NCBI GenBank assembly: GCA_012934845.2 | Contig: WNNJ02003839.1 | Location: forward strand, 62,001 to 126,000 | DNA: 64,000 bases | Direction of reading: 5' to 3' | Source of the DNA: Pomphorhynchus laevis | Taxonomy: Eukaryota > Acanthocephala > Palaeacanthocephala > Echinorhynchida > Pomphorhynchidae | Shown here: positions 35,430 to 47,600 of the stretch, in pieces | Numbering within the stretch: position 1 is the stretch's first letter | Layout of the letters: every line of letters begins with the position of its first letter | Made by a program: the position numbers and the translations under genes | Notes under the pieces: generated by a model | The model's database searches: none | Told to the model about the DNA's origin: nothing | The model's input: only the letters and a program-made list of their open reading frames with translations

Positions 35430-35482
35430 ATTTTTTTGTTGATGTTTTTTATTTTTATTTTATCATGTTTTGTAAGCGACAC

Positions 35483-35502
35483 GAGCTTGTAGCTCATTTG
35501 CC
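35483..35502 (+). promoter_or_regulatory. 3' hairpin and ATTTGCC box of the CR1-type LINE
   Basis: Stem GAGCT/AGCTC with a TGT loop, followed at once by ATTTGCC. The stem sequence differs entirely from the L2-like hairpins, while position, box and TAA-rich tail are the same. Confidence 0.65.
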
Positions 35503-35599
35503 TCTATGTTATACTAATAATTAGACTTTTACAAAATATGAATATTAAAATTGGACCCATTTGCGGGTAAACATATAAACTTTCCATATGATAGTTTTA

Positions 35600-36140
35600 C
35601 ATTTGCAATTTCAGAGAGAAATGCGTTAGTTAAAACGTTTCGCTTATATGACGGCTTTTTCAATCGAGAAAAAGTTTAGAGAGCAAAATGTTAGTACGAA
35701 AAACTTTTGAGTAAAAGGAACGTCAATATTTTTGTAATTAGAATAGTGGATACGCTGATTTTTATTATGTAACATCCCACTGATATATCTGCTATCTTTA
35801 AATTAAGGCACTCGTCTGTATCTATTATGAGCTGTCATATGACTTAGTTTTTTACGTCTTTTTCTTATAGATTTTTATGCATTATCACCAATTTAATTAC
35901 ATCAATATCTGTGTTATGATTTTAAATACAGTGATTTACTACCGCATATTTCCTTCACGTCCTTATTTAAGTCAGAAAACCGATTATTCAGTCTGATATT
36001 CATTGTGAGTCTAGTTTTGCTGACGTATTGTTTTTGACAGACTTCGCAAGTCGTAGTAAACGTTGTCTATCCAATGAGAGCACTTTGGGTTTAGCACATT
36101 TAAAATTTCTCTTGTATTGGAAACTAAATGGAAATATTCT
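35600..36140 (-). mobile_element. Canonical Penelope-like element, 3' part with GIY-YIG region, broken
   Basis: On the minus strand a CEVCQKQYVSKTRLTM block (GIY-YIG nuclease core, CxxCxxxYVGxT-type) precedes the 3' untranslated region. The element ends in the tail AAAAAGCCGTCATAT, then GCGAAACGTTTT near 35625. The same tail lies at 40497-40540 on the plus strand. Nuclease after RT is the normal PLE order. It is an old fragment with several breaks. Confidence 0.7.
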
Positions 36141-38300
36141 AAAATTGTTGATACCGTGACCTCCTGGATAGTATTATTGATAGCGGCTATGACATGATAC
36201 TTGGAGACTTCAACGACAGAACTGGTCGTTGGATCAATGCAGCACTTCGCAGAGCTAGGAACGGTTATCTTATTCACAAACCCCCTCCCCTACCTTTCAT
36301 TGCACATCAACAAATTCTATCCTCGACATTTTACTGCTTCACTCAAGGTGGTTGTTAAAACCCGTCTGCACAGAGCAGTCGCGCCAACAATTGTCCACCT
36401 CTCATGACCTAATTCGTTGGAGAATTGAGGAAGATATGTTGCTTAGAAGAAGGTTTCACTTTGATCCGATCAGGGTATCATTCTTTCAAGCGGCTATCCA
36501 ACTCTTTCCCAGAATAGGAAATGAGAGTCTGACCGAATTTAATACCTACCTCTTTTCGCAAGCTACCGCGATTTTATCTACTACCTATAAAGGTCGTATA
36601 TACAATCCCACTCCGACGAAACTCAAGGTCCTAGCGAAACTGATTAACCTCCCTAATCTCTCTGTTTCCGCCAGACAGGCTCTCTCGAATGAATATTGGA
36701 GCACTAGATATAGGTTCTAGCTGAGTAGGAATAGGACGAGTATTGCTCGTCTTAATCCTTCTCAGTCTTCTTTTTGGAAGATTTTCAAGAAGGAGAAGTT
36801 TGTTTGCTGGAAGGATAGAGCATTGGGTTGGATAGGTAATGTAGGCCTTGATAAAGTTTTGGAGGAGTCACTAGCCCTACACAACTATGGAGCCACTCAA
36901 TCACCTCAACCAATCCCGCCTTGGTGTAACTTCAGGAGTAGGGATCTATCTGTTACGGATATCCTTAACTCCTGGGGTCCACTCCCGGGCACCTCCAAAT
37001 CCGTCGCTCCACTTTCTTCTCGGGTCTGTCAGCTTTTGACAGCTGATCAGAGAAGAGAGGTGGCCGTCACAATGCTTTTAGCCTCCCCATCCGATGTAGC
37101 AGGCATCAATATTAGTAAGCGTGTTTTTATTCCTAAGAAAAAATCCTGCTCATGCCCTAAAGATCTGCGACCCATTTCGATTCAAAATGCCCTCGTGTCG
37201 ATTTACGAAAAAGCGCTTGCGCGTAAAATTCGCGACCATTTAAGTAGGCGTAATTTGATCCCTCCAGGTTTTCATGGGTTCGTTAAAGGTCGCTCGGTCC
37301 ATTCAGCAGTTGGTGAGGTGGAGCAGTTTTGTCGGGATAATAGCCATCGTCTAGTTGTGGCTGTTTTCCTTGACTTTTCTGCTGCATTTGACCGCATCTC
37401 CATTCCTTTTGTGATCTCTTCTCTCAGGTCCCTCGGGTTGCCTGCGAGAATTGTGAACAGAGTGGAGATCCTGCTGTATACCAAGCGATTTTAATATGAA
37501 GACGACCCTGATGCGCGTCAGTTCTACCCTATTACTGGTGTGCCTCAAGGTTCCCCACTTTCTCCTATCTTATATCTTGCTGCCTCTATTAATCTATTCA
37601 AAATATTTAAACGCGAACAACGTCTTGTGGTGTACGCTGATGACACCACAGCCCTGTTTACTGGACACAGGTGTAAAGACGTAGTCTCTGATATCAGCCG
37701 TTTCTTTTTAAGATTAAAAGATCACTTACCCATATCCAACCTTATTTTAAACTCTGCCAAATCGCAGGCGGTTGTCTTTCATGGCACCATTGCAACAAAG
37801 AAAAAACTTAAGAGATTAGCACTCTCTGCACTATCCTCCATATTTGCCTCTGAACCACTCCCCACCTTCTCAAGTCGAGTAAAATACCTGGGGTTCACCG
37901 TTACGGTGAACTGGTCGGCGAAAGCTGACCTGGATAGACTTAAACGTATCCTGAAGAAAGCTAGGTGGGCCCTGAAACGGGCTCAGCATCTGTCGTTGAA
38001 AGGGAAAACCCATGCGCCTTTGGGGCACTTGGGCTATCCCGGAATTAGTCTTCTTTTCGAGAGGACGTCACCCAGAGCAAAGGCTAAGGTTTCTTAAGCT
38101 CCTCGTCTCGCGTTTACCCAGCATAGTCCGCGCCGATTGGATTCTTCGGGGGGGGGGTGAAAGACCCCGGGTGGTTCAATCGGAAAGCGGCGTGTTGGAT
38201 TGGTTTGGAGGCTCAGATCCCTATGGATTTGAGGCCTTAAAGCGTTGAGGACTATAGCAGAAGTATGAAGTTATCTTATATCTGACTGAATTAATTAACT
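36140..38300 (+). mobile_element. APE-type LINE of uncertain clade, 5' part deleted
   Basis: A scrap of APE endonuclease (HDMILGDFNDRTGRW, near 36192) is followed by the linker region (LIRWRIEEDMLLRRRFHFDP, IARLNPSQSSFWK) and a well-preserved RT: RVFIPKKKSCSCPKDLRPIS, PGFHGFVKGRSVHSAVGEVE, VAVFLDFSAAFDRISIPFV, GVPQGSPLSPILYLAASINL, LVVYADDTTALFTGH. The C-terminus is VKYLGFTVTVNW ... SDPYGFEALKR, ending near 38248. The HGFVKGRS and PQGSPLSPILY boxes set it apart from the CR1, L2 and RTE copies; an I/Jockey-superfamily relative is possible. At least four breaks. Confidence 0.78.
36823..38248 (+). pseudogene. Reverse transcriptase core of the uncertain-clade LINE
   Basis: Two long open pieces (36823-37494 and 37540-38097) in different frames cover RT fingers and palm. 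The palm has FLDFSAAFDRIS (catalytic Asp), PQGSPLSPILY and YADDTTALF (catalytic Asp-Asp). A last piece in a third frame, to 38248, carries RADWILRGGGERPRVVQ next to a run of nine G (38150-38158). That run is a likely slippage point. Confidence 0.82.
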
Positions 38301-38680
38301 ATAATCTCTTTTTGACCTTATTTATGTATTTATTGTTGTATTTTTTAGTAAGAAAATCTTTATTATTATTAAAATTGTTGATAATTAACAAGCATGTAGG
38401 TCAATCCAAACCTGATGTGTCTGAACAATACTACAAACATTTACAATACAAATTTAATTCGATACCGAGAAAGACAACAACGCTTGTAGGGTATTGTTTT
38501 CAAGTTTTATCGAACTGCATTTCATGCTGACCCGAATAAGAATGAATGTAATGCTGATTTATATAACTCGTTAATTAAAAGACTTACAAAATATCTTGGA
38601 TCGTGCGGAAGTACGTAAGCGTCAAAGAATCAAGGATGTATGAATCACTTTCGAGACTGTTTCCAAATACAAGGTACATG

Positions 38681-38964
38681 AAAAATTGTCCCAGTGAGCA
38701 CTGTTGTCAATCCATTTGCAGTGACATTAAAGAACGATCAGAGTGAGGCTCTTAATGCAGGGCACAGTTTCAATGGGAGAGAGTTATCTAGATTTAATGT
38801 TACTTGTGCAATGCAGAACATCAAAAATTGTCCCAGTGAGCACTGTTGTCAATCCATTTGCAGTGACATTAAAGAACGATCAGAGTGAGGCTCTTAATGC
38901 AGGGCACAGTTTCAATGGGAGAGAGTTATCTAGATTTAACGTTACTTGTGCAATGCAGAACATG
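38681..38964. repeat. Tandem duplication of a 142 bp segment
   Basis: 38681-38822 and 38823-38964 are nearly identical, with about one mismatch visible (AATGTT versus AACGTT). Because 142 is not a multiple of three, the reading frame shifts between the copies. In one frame the second copy reads VPVSTVVNPFAVTLKNDQSE and continues to 38998. I do not recognise this protein. The high identity suggests a recent event. Confidence 0.93.
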
Positions 38965-39334
38965 TGGAGGGACAACTTTGGAGACACGTACGAACCCTGA
39001 ACGAGATCAAATTATGAGTTAGGAATCAACTTTAATAAATATGTATAAAATAAGTTAAGATCAACTCTTTGAAAAATATTTATTCCTGGCACCAAACTCT
39101 TTAAGTAATCCTAACATCTAAAAAAGTTAAAAAGCAAAAAACGCGACCAAACGCAATGAAGGTCGCCAAAGGTTATCAACTGGTTTTGTGAAAATCTTCA
39201 GCTTATTTGACCTAAAAACTAAGATAACTCAGCTTACTTACGAGTAACGACAACTGAATCAATGGTTGAAATTAGTAATAATTTACAGAGTTACGTTTAA
39301 AAATGTATTTATCGACACAGAAATTGAACTCATG

Positions 39335-40555
39335 TGAAGCTAATGATATTCATCCTAAAAAGTAGTACATACCGACCTTATTTTATTTGTTGCCGAAAAT
39401 ACATAAGACTGCGCGTCCATATCATGGACACCAATTGTTTCAAATAATGGTACCATAACTTAGAACCTGTCAAAATCCATAGACCTCTTGTTAAAAAGTT
39501 GTGTGCACTGTTGATAACAACGATAAAGATACGTTTGACTTTCTCCTAAATTTATAATCAGTAAAATATGAGACCAATCCTAGTGATATTCTACTCACAA
39601 TAGATGTATCAAGCATCTACACTTCTATCTCATACAACAACGGAAAATATAGAATTGAAGATGTTTTAAAATGTCCTAAATGGGACAACAAAACAATATC
39701 GTTAGTTAAAGGACTGTACTTAATATTGGAAGGGAAGTCTTCGACTTCAATGACACATTGTATAGACAGAAAGTTAGTACTGCCATGGGTACACCCATTG
39801 TACTATTCGAAAGAACATTTATTGAACAAGTCAGATAATGACGGTTCAAATGGCATCGGTATATTATTGATGACATATTTATGGTCTGGAAAGCTTGAGA
39901 AAGTATTTAACAATTTATTGAAGGGTTGAACAATTATAGTGTAATTAAATTTACGGTAGATAGAAGTTACCCAATACACTTTCTTGACGTTTCCATCTAT
40001 TGGGATAAAAGTACTAGAAATAGAGATTTACCGTAAACCAACTAGTCCGAAGTTTCATCTTCATTCACAGAGTGCACATGCATTCCACGTGAAAACAAAC
40101 GTGATTGAAAATGAGGCCTTTCGAATACTCATCGTGGAATATATTGATCACTAACAAATAACCTATTTCTTCAGTTACAACATGATCATATGAAGGTAAT
40201 GTATGTCGCTACATGGGAAGTAGTCAAAAATAATACGTCGGCTAAACTAAACTCTCAATGAATATCAGACTGAATAATCGGTTTTCCGACTTAATGAAGG
40301 ACTTACAGGACAGCTTACAACAGATAGGACAGCTTACAACAGATACAGACGAGTGCCTTAATAGAGCACATATATAAGTGGGATGTTACATGATAAAATT
40401 ATGGCATCCACTATTCAAATTACTAAAATATTGAAAATTTTCTAACTCAATTTTTTTTACTTCTTACTAACATTATTTTATCCCATTATATATTGAAAAA
40501 TCCGTCATATCGGCGAAACGTTTTGAAAAGATAAGAAATTTTAAATTATTTTAGA
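39335..40555 (+). mobile_element. Canonical Penelope-like element, plus strand, broken
   Basis: RT-type blocks in order include LLTIDVSSIYTSISY near 39595, VIKFTVDRSYPIHFLDVSIY near 39940-40000 and RKPTSPKFHLHSQSAHAFHV near 40032-40095. The 3' region matches the minus copy at 35.6-36.1 kb and ends in AAAAATCCGTCATATCGG plus CGAAACGTTTT near 40540. The blocks are those of Penelope-like reverse transcriptases. There are many breaks; it is old. The two copies are head-to-head around 36.1-39.3 kb. Confidence 0.75.
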
Positions 40556-40569
40556 TTTCACATTGTTTT

Positions 40570-42060
40570 AATTGATTAAATTGGTAAAATACCAAACATA
40601 AAGATTTAATAAAGCTTAAGTAAAACTCTGAAAACATCAAATGAGTAAAATGATTACTAGGTAACCGAGAAAGACCAAAACATGATGTTGATATTGGATC
40701 ATCATATGATGAGGTCCAGCAAAATGAAATTCTGCTTCTACTATTGTTAGCTTATATTAGCATTAAAAATCAGTTTAGTATCACCAATTTCAATTATAAG
40801 TTAGATAAAACTGGATTATACAGAAGGTGTGTTACAAAAACACTTAAGTGATGATATAATATACAAATATATATTCGAATACGTTCGTTCAAAAATATTT
40901 GAAATATGCATAATTGAAACTAAATATGCGCATTGATGTGTTGTATTTTTAAATATTCAACGAATATTTAAAATTGTTTACTGAATGTGTTGACCGTGTT
41001 CTAAATAAAATTTGATTTTTAATTAGTTTCATCGCGATGTTAGCAGACTACCAACGAAAATTTATATGAAATAAAAAGTTGATTTATCCCTTTGTATATT
41101 GGTGACAAATTCATTCAATGTATCCAAAATAATTACTTTAATCTGATATATGAGTGTTGAATATGAATAACATTAATGCCCATTTATTCCTAACTTTTAT
41201 AGATTTTATTTAAGGTCATTCAATTTCCATAATCAGTTGAAAACATTTAAACAAAATGTAATAACAATTTTATTTTTCAAAGTTATTTTTGAAAAGGAAT
41301 AGTCAAATAAGATTGTGTTAATAATCTTATATACGTTAAATAAAATTGCCTCAGCTTACAGAACACTCTCCGGTGTAAAACTGTTAGTAAAAATTGCTCT
41401 AAGACTTATTTAATATAAAATAATTGCGATTTATTTATCCAATTGAAAAGTATATCTGTCCCGAAATTTGGAAATACAAAGCAATAGGCGAATATTAATT
41501 CTTGGTAATCTTCTACACTATTGATAAACATAGTGACCGTTGTGTGGTAATTAATTAGTTATTACACAATCTATGTAAAATTGGTTCTAAACGTTTCAAA
41601 TTTAGATACTCAAAATATTCTACATTTAAACTAATCTCCATGGATATCGTTAAATATTTAAATATAATCAGATTAAATACAACACGAATCAAAAATAACG
41701 TTGTAGATTGGCCATAAATGATAGATTAGAAGCGGAAATGTATAACAAGCACAAAGTGTATGAGCTCACTCTTGACGAGCTCTAATATCCGTAGCGAGTA
41801 GTAAGTACTACATGTTGCTATCAGGATTGAAATAGTCACGCAAGTGAAATTGGCAAAAGCAATAAAAATCATTGCCCACAATCTATAAAAATATTCATTT
41901 ATATTTGCAAATAATATTAAAGCTTCGCAACTATCATTAAGATCATTGTATTACCAATCAATTGTTAGTTTTGCAATTTAATAGCTAGATATTAATTCCC
42001 ATGATCCACAAATCAAACTATGATCATTACTTTATATATCTATTAGTGAAAGAATTGTAA
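40570..42060. other. AT-rich intergenic stretch
   Basis: No coding motif, RNA gene or clear repeat was recognised. Confidence 0.5.
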
Positions 42061-42065
42061 CAACA

Positions 42066-42172
42066 TTGGCTTTCTTCAAAATCATTTAAATAATTTAATT
42101 GATACATATTTTAAACTAGGTTACTATAAAAATAAAATCAAACAGAAAATAGTAAAATATATAAATTAGCAG
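42066..42172 (+). mobile_element. Short fragment of the Naiad-like PLE
   Basis: About 105 bp nearly identical to 42509-42605 and to the minus-strand stretch near 2060-2130, coding the [18 protein letters not shown] block. It is a separate partial copy placed before the longer fragment. Confidence 0.75.
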
Positions 42173-42344
42173 AGTATTATTAAAAATAAAATATAGTATA
42201 TATTTTATTAATAAAATATAAATAAAATATAAAAATATAATAAAATATAAATTTTATTATATTATAAATTTTATTATTATACAATTTATAATAAAATATA
42301 AATTTTTATAAATAAAATAAAGTATATATCTAGAGATATGAACA

Positions 42345-43152
42345 TTAAATTAGCATCAAATAAAACTACAATTTATATCGTAAAGATGACATATTTAAAT
42401 TTACAAGAAACATATTTTTGCATGAGCATTCATGCATACCATATAATATAAAATATAATACATTAAATAATGAAATTTTAAGAATTGCAACAATATGTAA
42501 TGATATTGGCCTTCTTCAAAATCATTTAAATAATTTAATTGATACATATTTTAAACTAGGTTACTATAAAAATAAAATCAAACATAAAATAGTAAAATAT
42601 AAATCAACATAATAATATTAAAAATAAATTTAAAATCATAAGCGGAAAATTTTTATGAATAGATAAAATTAATAAAAATTAATTTAATAGACAAACATTA
42701 ATGTTTTTGTAAACATTAAAACCATGAGCAGATTTTTTGGATGGATAATAAATAATATACTTTGTATTATAATATAATACTAGATAATCAAATTTCATCA
42801 AAGGAAATACCTTATTGCACGTGTTTGGCCCCGCTGATATGTTGGGTAGAGGAGTTAGGGCCCGAGACATGGAAGCATAGCAGTTCCTCCTGATGATCTC
42901 TAATTCTAATTCTGATACAACGTATGTTATTTATTAGTCAATTCATAAAAATTGACTTTTATTTTAAATTTCAATTTTTTATTTTAACTTAATCTAAGTT
43001 ACATCAAATCTTATAAAAAATATTTATAATTATTTATTATCTAAATAAATCATTAATAATTATCTATTAAATTTTGATTTATTGATAATAAATCAAAATT
43101 ATATAAAAATTATATAAAATTATATACGCAGACTCAGTTAGCTGAATTAATT
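42345..43152 (+). mobile_element. Naiad-like PLE, C-terminal end and 3' untranslated region, broken
   Basis: The part [20 protein letters not shown] corresponds to the copy in LIS1 intron 7. The 3' region shares TTGGCCCCGCTG, TAGAGGAGTTAGGG, GCATAGCAGTTCCTCCTGAT and TTATTTATTAGTCAATTCAT with that copy and ends in AGACTCAGTTAGCTGAATTA. It is a 5'-truncated fossil. Confidence 0.8.
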
Positions 43153-43159
43153 GTTACAG

Positions 43160-44860
43160 TGATTTCATACTTAAAAATACATAAAAAGTAAGATTTATAT
43201 TAAAATTACTATTACTCAAAATTTTACTAAAAGCTATTAAAAGTTATCAGTGCTTCAGTTATATTGTTGCCATGTAGATAGGAGTTATATTGTATTCTGT
43301 TTCATGTACATGATTTAAACTTTCGATCGATCTAATTGAACTTATTTAATTACGTCATTAGGCTTGAACGGTGAATCGTAAATAGTCAAGCGTAAACTTC
43401 GAGTTTTACATAATGAGAAAATGCATGTGTGTGATACCTACAAAACTTTTCTAAAATTAAACTAAAGAAGACCATGTGAATTCACTGAATATCTTGAGTT
43501 GATCAAGTCGTTAAATATTTCGAGAATAAACATTCGATTTTATATAAACACGTTAAAATTCGATAAAATTAAAACTCTAATTCGTTTAAATAGTATTTTA
43601 TACTCTTTATTATTCGGGGATTTTTACTAAAAATATCAACTCAATGGATATATAAATATTGCGTCGTATTGAGTCATCACCCCCAAATAACAAAAAATGA
43701 TGTAAAAGCCATTGTAAATTGGATATACCAGGCTTGCTAATAAAAGCTAAACATAGACAAATTGTGTCACACCGAATCCCCTCAAACAGGATGTTTATCT
43801 AAACAAGGTTTAAAATTTAAATATGCAGAATGAAACTCTAAGAGATTGATATAAATGTCAAAAGTAAATATCGTTATCGATAATACCATACTACCATTAG
43901 CGATATAAATTGGTAGAAGTCAAAATTTGAAATAACTGATTCGACCAATTTTTAAGGTTATTCTCCTGAAAGCTGGTCCCGCCTATTTGTAAAATAGAGT
44001 ATTAAGAAGGAAATTCATCCCAATAAGAAAATATACCTTAAAAAATAATCGCTTTTGTCCAACGTCTTGCCTATTAATCAAATTACCACAACATATCAAT
44101 TTATCATTTTTAAATTTTAAATTCAAATGGTTAAGTAGCAATAGTGTCATTGATAAGAGGAAACATAAATCTAAATAAAAAATTATTTTTGATTAACTTA
44201 CTAAGATCGGAATTTTAAAAGCAAAAGATAAATTTACATTTAAATTTTTCTAGCTACTGCAAGTATCACCAGAAAACAATAATTTGTATAGCTACAAATC
44301 GTGTTGATCACAACAACATTATTATGTAGTTCGTCATTATGTTAATCACCATAGCATAAATTAGTGAAGAACGTATTTTGGTGAACATCAAAATTTCCTG
44401 TTTATAAATTTATTTATATTTTTTAAAATATACAGATAAATTAATTTTCTGTTAATTCCAAAATTTAAATCGTTTATTTTTAATTTTCAGTCGGAATCAC
44501 CGGTCAAATATTATTCAGAAAATTGAAAGTCCGAAAAGAACAGACTTAAATCATTTAAGTATCTATCGCGACATTTATAGTTGAAACAGTCAAAATACGA
44601 GTAACACCGTTATACCTTTAATTATTAACAAATCGATGTATCAGACAAATCTATAAATTATTGCATTATTTCATGAATAAAACATTTCTTGACAAATAAT
44701 CTATTTAAATATATACGATAACATCTCTCGTAAGCGTGAAATATTTAGTTCGAAAGCTTCTAAAAATAGATTTATTGACGCGTTATAACTAGAACTCAGT
44801 ATTGTTATAATTTACTACTTATGTGGCCTTCAAGTGATTTTTCAATCTGATATTTTAAAA
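43160..44860. other. AT-rich intergenic stretch
   Basis: Nothing recognised on either strand. Confidence 0.5.
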
Positions 44861-44865
44861 TAAAA

Positions 44866-45716
44866 GATATGAAACAGTTGACGGCATAACAATAAGCAAA
44901 TGTGCAAAGAAAGTATTCTTGAATAGTAAATTTTAATTGCAGCCTGTTAAATATAGTTTTACAATACGAATCGCATCTAATAAATCAATCTTACATGGTT
45001 TCGATCACGCGTGGTTACATAATTGCCATTCAGAAACAGGCATTTGTTGCGAATATGTTATTAAAATAAAAAATAAAAAATTATTTAAAGCGAAATTTGC
45101 ATTTCTGAGAAAATGTGATCTGCTATGCAGTGCTTATATGTTGTCCCGCAATATCCGATTAAATTAACAAAAGGAGCCAAAACATCTTTATTTTTACTGT
45201 GCAGAAATGAAATATTTTACAAATAATGTCATTTAGAAAATCTATAAAAGCGGCGTGTTTGTATTTAAGGGAAGTGTCTCCAAATTTAAACGAAACAAAG
45301 AGAAAATTCGTCTTTATATTGACTAATGAAAGCAGTATTTGATGAAATTGAAAAAGTATTTCATAATGTACTTTGAAAATAAGCATTATTCGTTCAATAA
45401 ATAGCGTTTAAAATATTCAAACTTTGAAAGCAAGTGTCATAATAGCATCTTATGATATTAAATGCATAATATGCAGTTCTTTAATTAAAAATGGGGATTT
45501 AAATACGGAAGATGTTAAACGCAGAAAATATTATTACATTTGTAAGGAACTTGTAGCTTTTCTAAAACGACCCATTCTACTAATGTCATACGTTTCAAAC
45601 TCAAAGATATGAAATAGTTGACTGCATAATTAATAAAGATAAGTGGCTGTGCAAAGAAAACATTCTTGAACAGTAAATTTTAATTGCAGCTTCTTAAATA
45701 TAGTTTTACAATATAA
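44866..45716. repeat. Diverged direct repeat of about 105 bp, 740 bp apart
   Basis: Copies at about 44866-44970 and 45604-45715 share GCAAAGAAA, ATTCTTGAA, AGTAAATTTTAATTGCAGC and TTAAATATAGTTTTACAATA. Between them are short open stretches on both strands without recognised similarity. They may be terminal repeats of an old element or a simple local duplication. Confidence 0.65.
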
Positions 45717-46174
45717 AATTTTAAAAGTATAAATTGCATATCTTTAATTGCATAAATTATGCAATTAAAAATTATTTTATTACGCAATTATTAGATAGTC
45801 AATTAAACTAATTAACAAATCAATTTAAATTGTGCATTAAATAATTTTATGAATTAATCTATTAATAAAATTTCGGTTCATCTTTGTAAGTGAAGTTTAA
45901 TTTGAATTTATTGCTAAACTATAATCAATTATAAGTTTAATCAATTAAAAATTAGAAAAATAATTACATAAAATTTATAAATTAAGTAAAATTAAATAAT
46001 AAATAAGTTATTCCTTAAACGATTTTGTTCGTATTGTAAAATAATTTAATTTTAACGGATATATAGTCAAGGTGTATATATTACTGATGTGATCAGGAGA
46101 TTATGGAATGAGTGGTGGTGATCCTTCGATAGATTCTTATTTATTTGTCAATTTTATTAGATTGCACAATGTGA

Positions 46175-46810
46175 TTTCGCAGCAGAAACCAGCTACGGTA
46201 TCATTACTTCATTACTTCCAACTCTTTGCACCTTGACTCACATCTAGCCAGGCTTAAGCTTGACATATTGGTAAAAAACTATAGTGGTATACAGCTTTCT
46301 GATGAGTACTGGTATACCATTGCACGGCAGTAGCAGATGAAACAATACCAATATTCCAGGCGTAACCCTGGCATGTGGTGAGCCAAGGTGCATGGAGTTG
46401 GAAGTAATGAAGGAATTATAGCGTAGCTGGTTACTTACGCGAAATAACTTTGAGTAATGTAGTAAACTTGATATAGCCTGTCGTGTTGTGAGCCAAGGTG
46501 TATAATGTTGGAAGTAATAAAGGAATGTTACCATAACTGGTTTCTTATGCGAAATAATCTTGTATAATCTAGTAAACTTGATATAGATACGCCACAGGTA
46601 AATATATGTCATATTTTCCTGTGACGTCGGTGTATATTGCAATGTAATAAGCACCAAAGTCATATAACATCTCATATTTCTTTCGTGGTCGCTAGTACAA
46701 TTTAGTTATATATAAGGCTAAAAAATATAGCATGTTGTGAGTCAAGGAGTATGGAGTTGGAAGTAATGAAGGAATTATACCGTAACTGATTTTTGCAGCG
46801 AAATATATAA
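46175..46810. repeat. Foldback repeat cluster (one inverted, three direct units)
   Basis: A unit of about 75-110 bp (GTGAGCCAAGGTG, GAGTTGGAAGTAATGAAGGA, GTAGCTGGTT, GCGAAAT) occurs inverted at 46175-46250 and direct at about 46370-46470, 46483-46590 and 46733-46805. The first two form an imperfect palindrome whose loop also pairs (ATATTGGTA/TACCAATAT; AGTGGTATAC/GTATACCATT). No transposase is present. It may be a foldback or MITE family, or a satellite. Confidence 0.8.
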
Positions 46811-47235
46811 AGGCGATATATATATATATCGACTTTTTAAAAATCAAATTTTCGGTTCCTTTAAAAAAACTATTTTTTTAAAAAGACTAAAAGTGATCAA
46901 ACACTGCATTAACACAAACTTTAACACGAGCTTAGGAAACATCATATATTTTAATTTGTAAAAATTTATACACAGCATTAGCAGACCTTGTTGTCTATTG
47001 ATTTGTACATTAATTAGAAATTAATTATTTAATTATTTCTATTAATTAGAAAACTTAATTTCTAATTTTCAATTTTACGCTGCACTTTTAAACTGTTTGA
47101 ATGCTTAATAACAAATTAAGCATCGATTTAAGTTTTCAATTTATAAAGTTGTGACAAATATACGGTCACAATATCATTATTATTAATCATTATTAATATT
47201 ATTCAATATTATTATTTTTGTTGTTACTTTGCAAT

Positions 47236-47600
47236 TAATTAAATCAGCTAACTGAGTCTATGGATTTGATATAATTCATAATAATTATAAATATAATTAT
47301 TTTTATTATAGTTCATATAAATCATAATTTAATAATTAAATAAATGCGAAATCAAATAATAATTGCATAATTAAATAATAATGATTAATATATAATTAAA
47401 TAATTAAATATTAATATAAATATTAATAATTAATATTATATTAAATAATATTATTAATATTATATAATTAAAGATTAATATTATATAATTAATAATTAAA
47501 TAATAAATAATTATAAATAATAATTGTTATAAGATTTTATTTAATTTAAATGTTTTCCTTATATCAAGTTAAAATAAAAAATTTAAAGTATGAATTACAA
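47236..47600 (-). mobile_element. 3' end of a Naiad-like PLE copy
   Basis: TTAAATCAGCTAACTGAGTC and the very AT-rich TAATTAAATAATAA-type stretch match the 3' end of the copy in LIS1 intron 7 (1605-1740). Only the 3' untranslated part is recognisable. Confidence 0.6.

Larger units (their letters stand above)
31321..35520 (+). mobile_element. CR1-type LINE, nearly full length, plus strand
   Basis: ORF1 runs from ATG 31360 to TGA 32580-32582 and ORF2 from ATG 32584 to TGA 35427-35429. The 3' untranslated region has the hairpin GAGCT-TGT-AGCTC at 35483-35495, then ATTTGCC and a TAATAATTA end. No 5' minisatellite is visible, unlike the two L2-like copies. About eight stops or frame changes occur. 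It is moderately old but fully ordered, so it is a good reference for the family's layout. Confidence 0.88.

Noticed and set aside
44866-45716. Long terminal repeats of a retrovirus-like element
   Set aside because: The two copies are only about 105 bp, diverged, and enclose no recognisable gag, protease or polymerase sequence; no LTR element could be supported anywhere in the window.
46295-46345. CTGATGAGTACTGG as a hammerhead core
   Set aside because: No GAAA at a suitable distance with a plausible stem II.
46244-46675. A 143-codon minus-strand open frame
   Set aside because: It runs across the foldback repeat units and only reflects their sequence.
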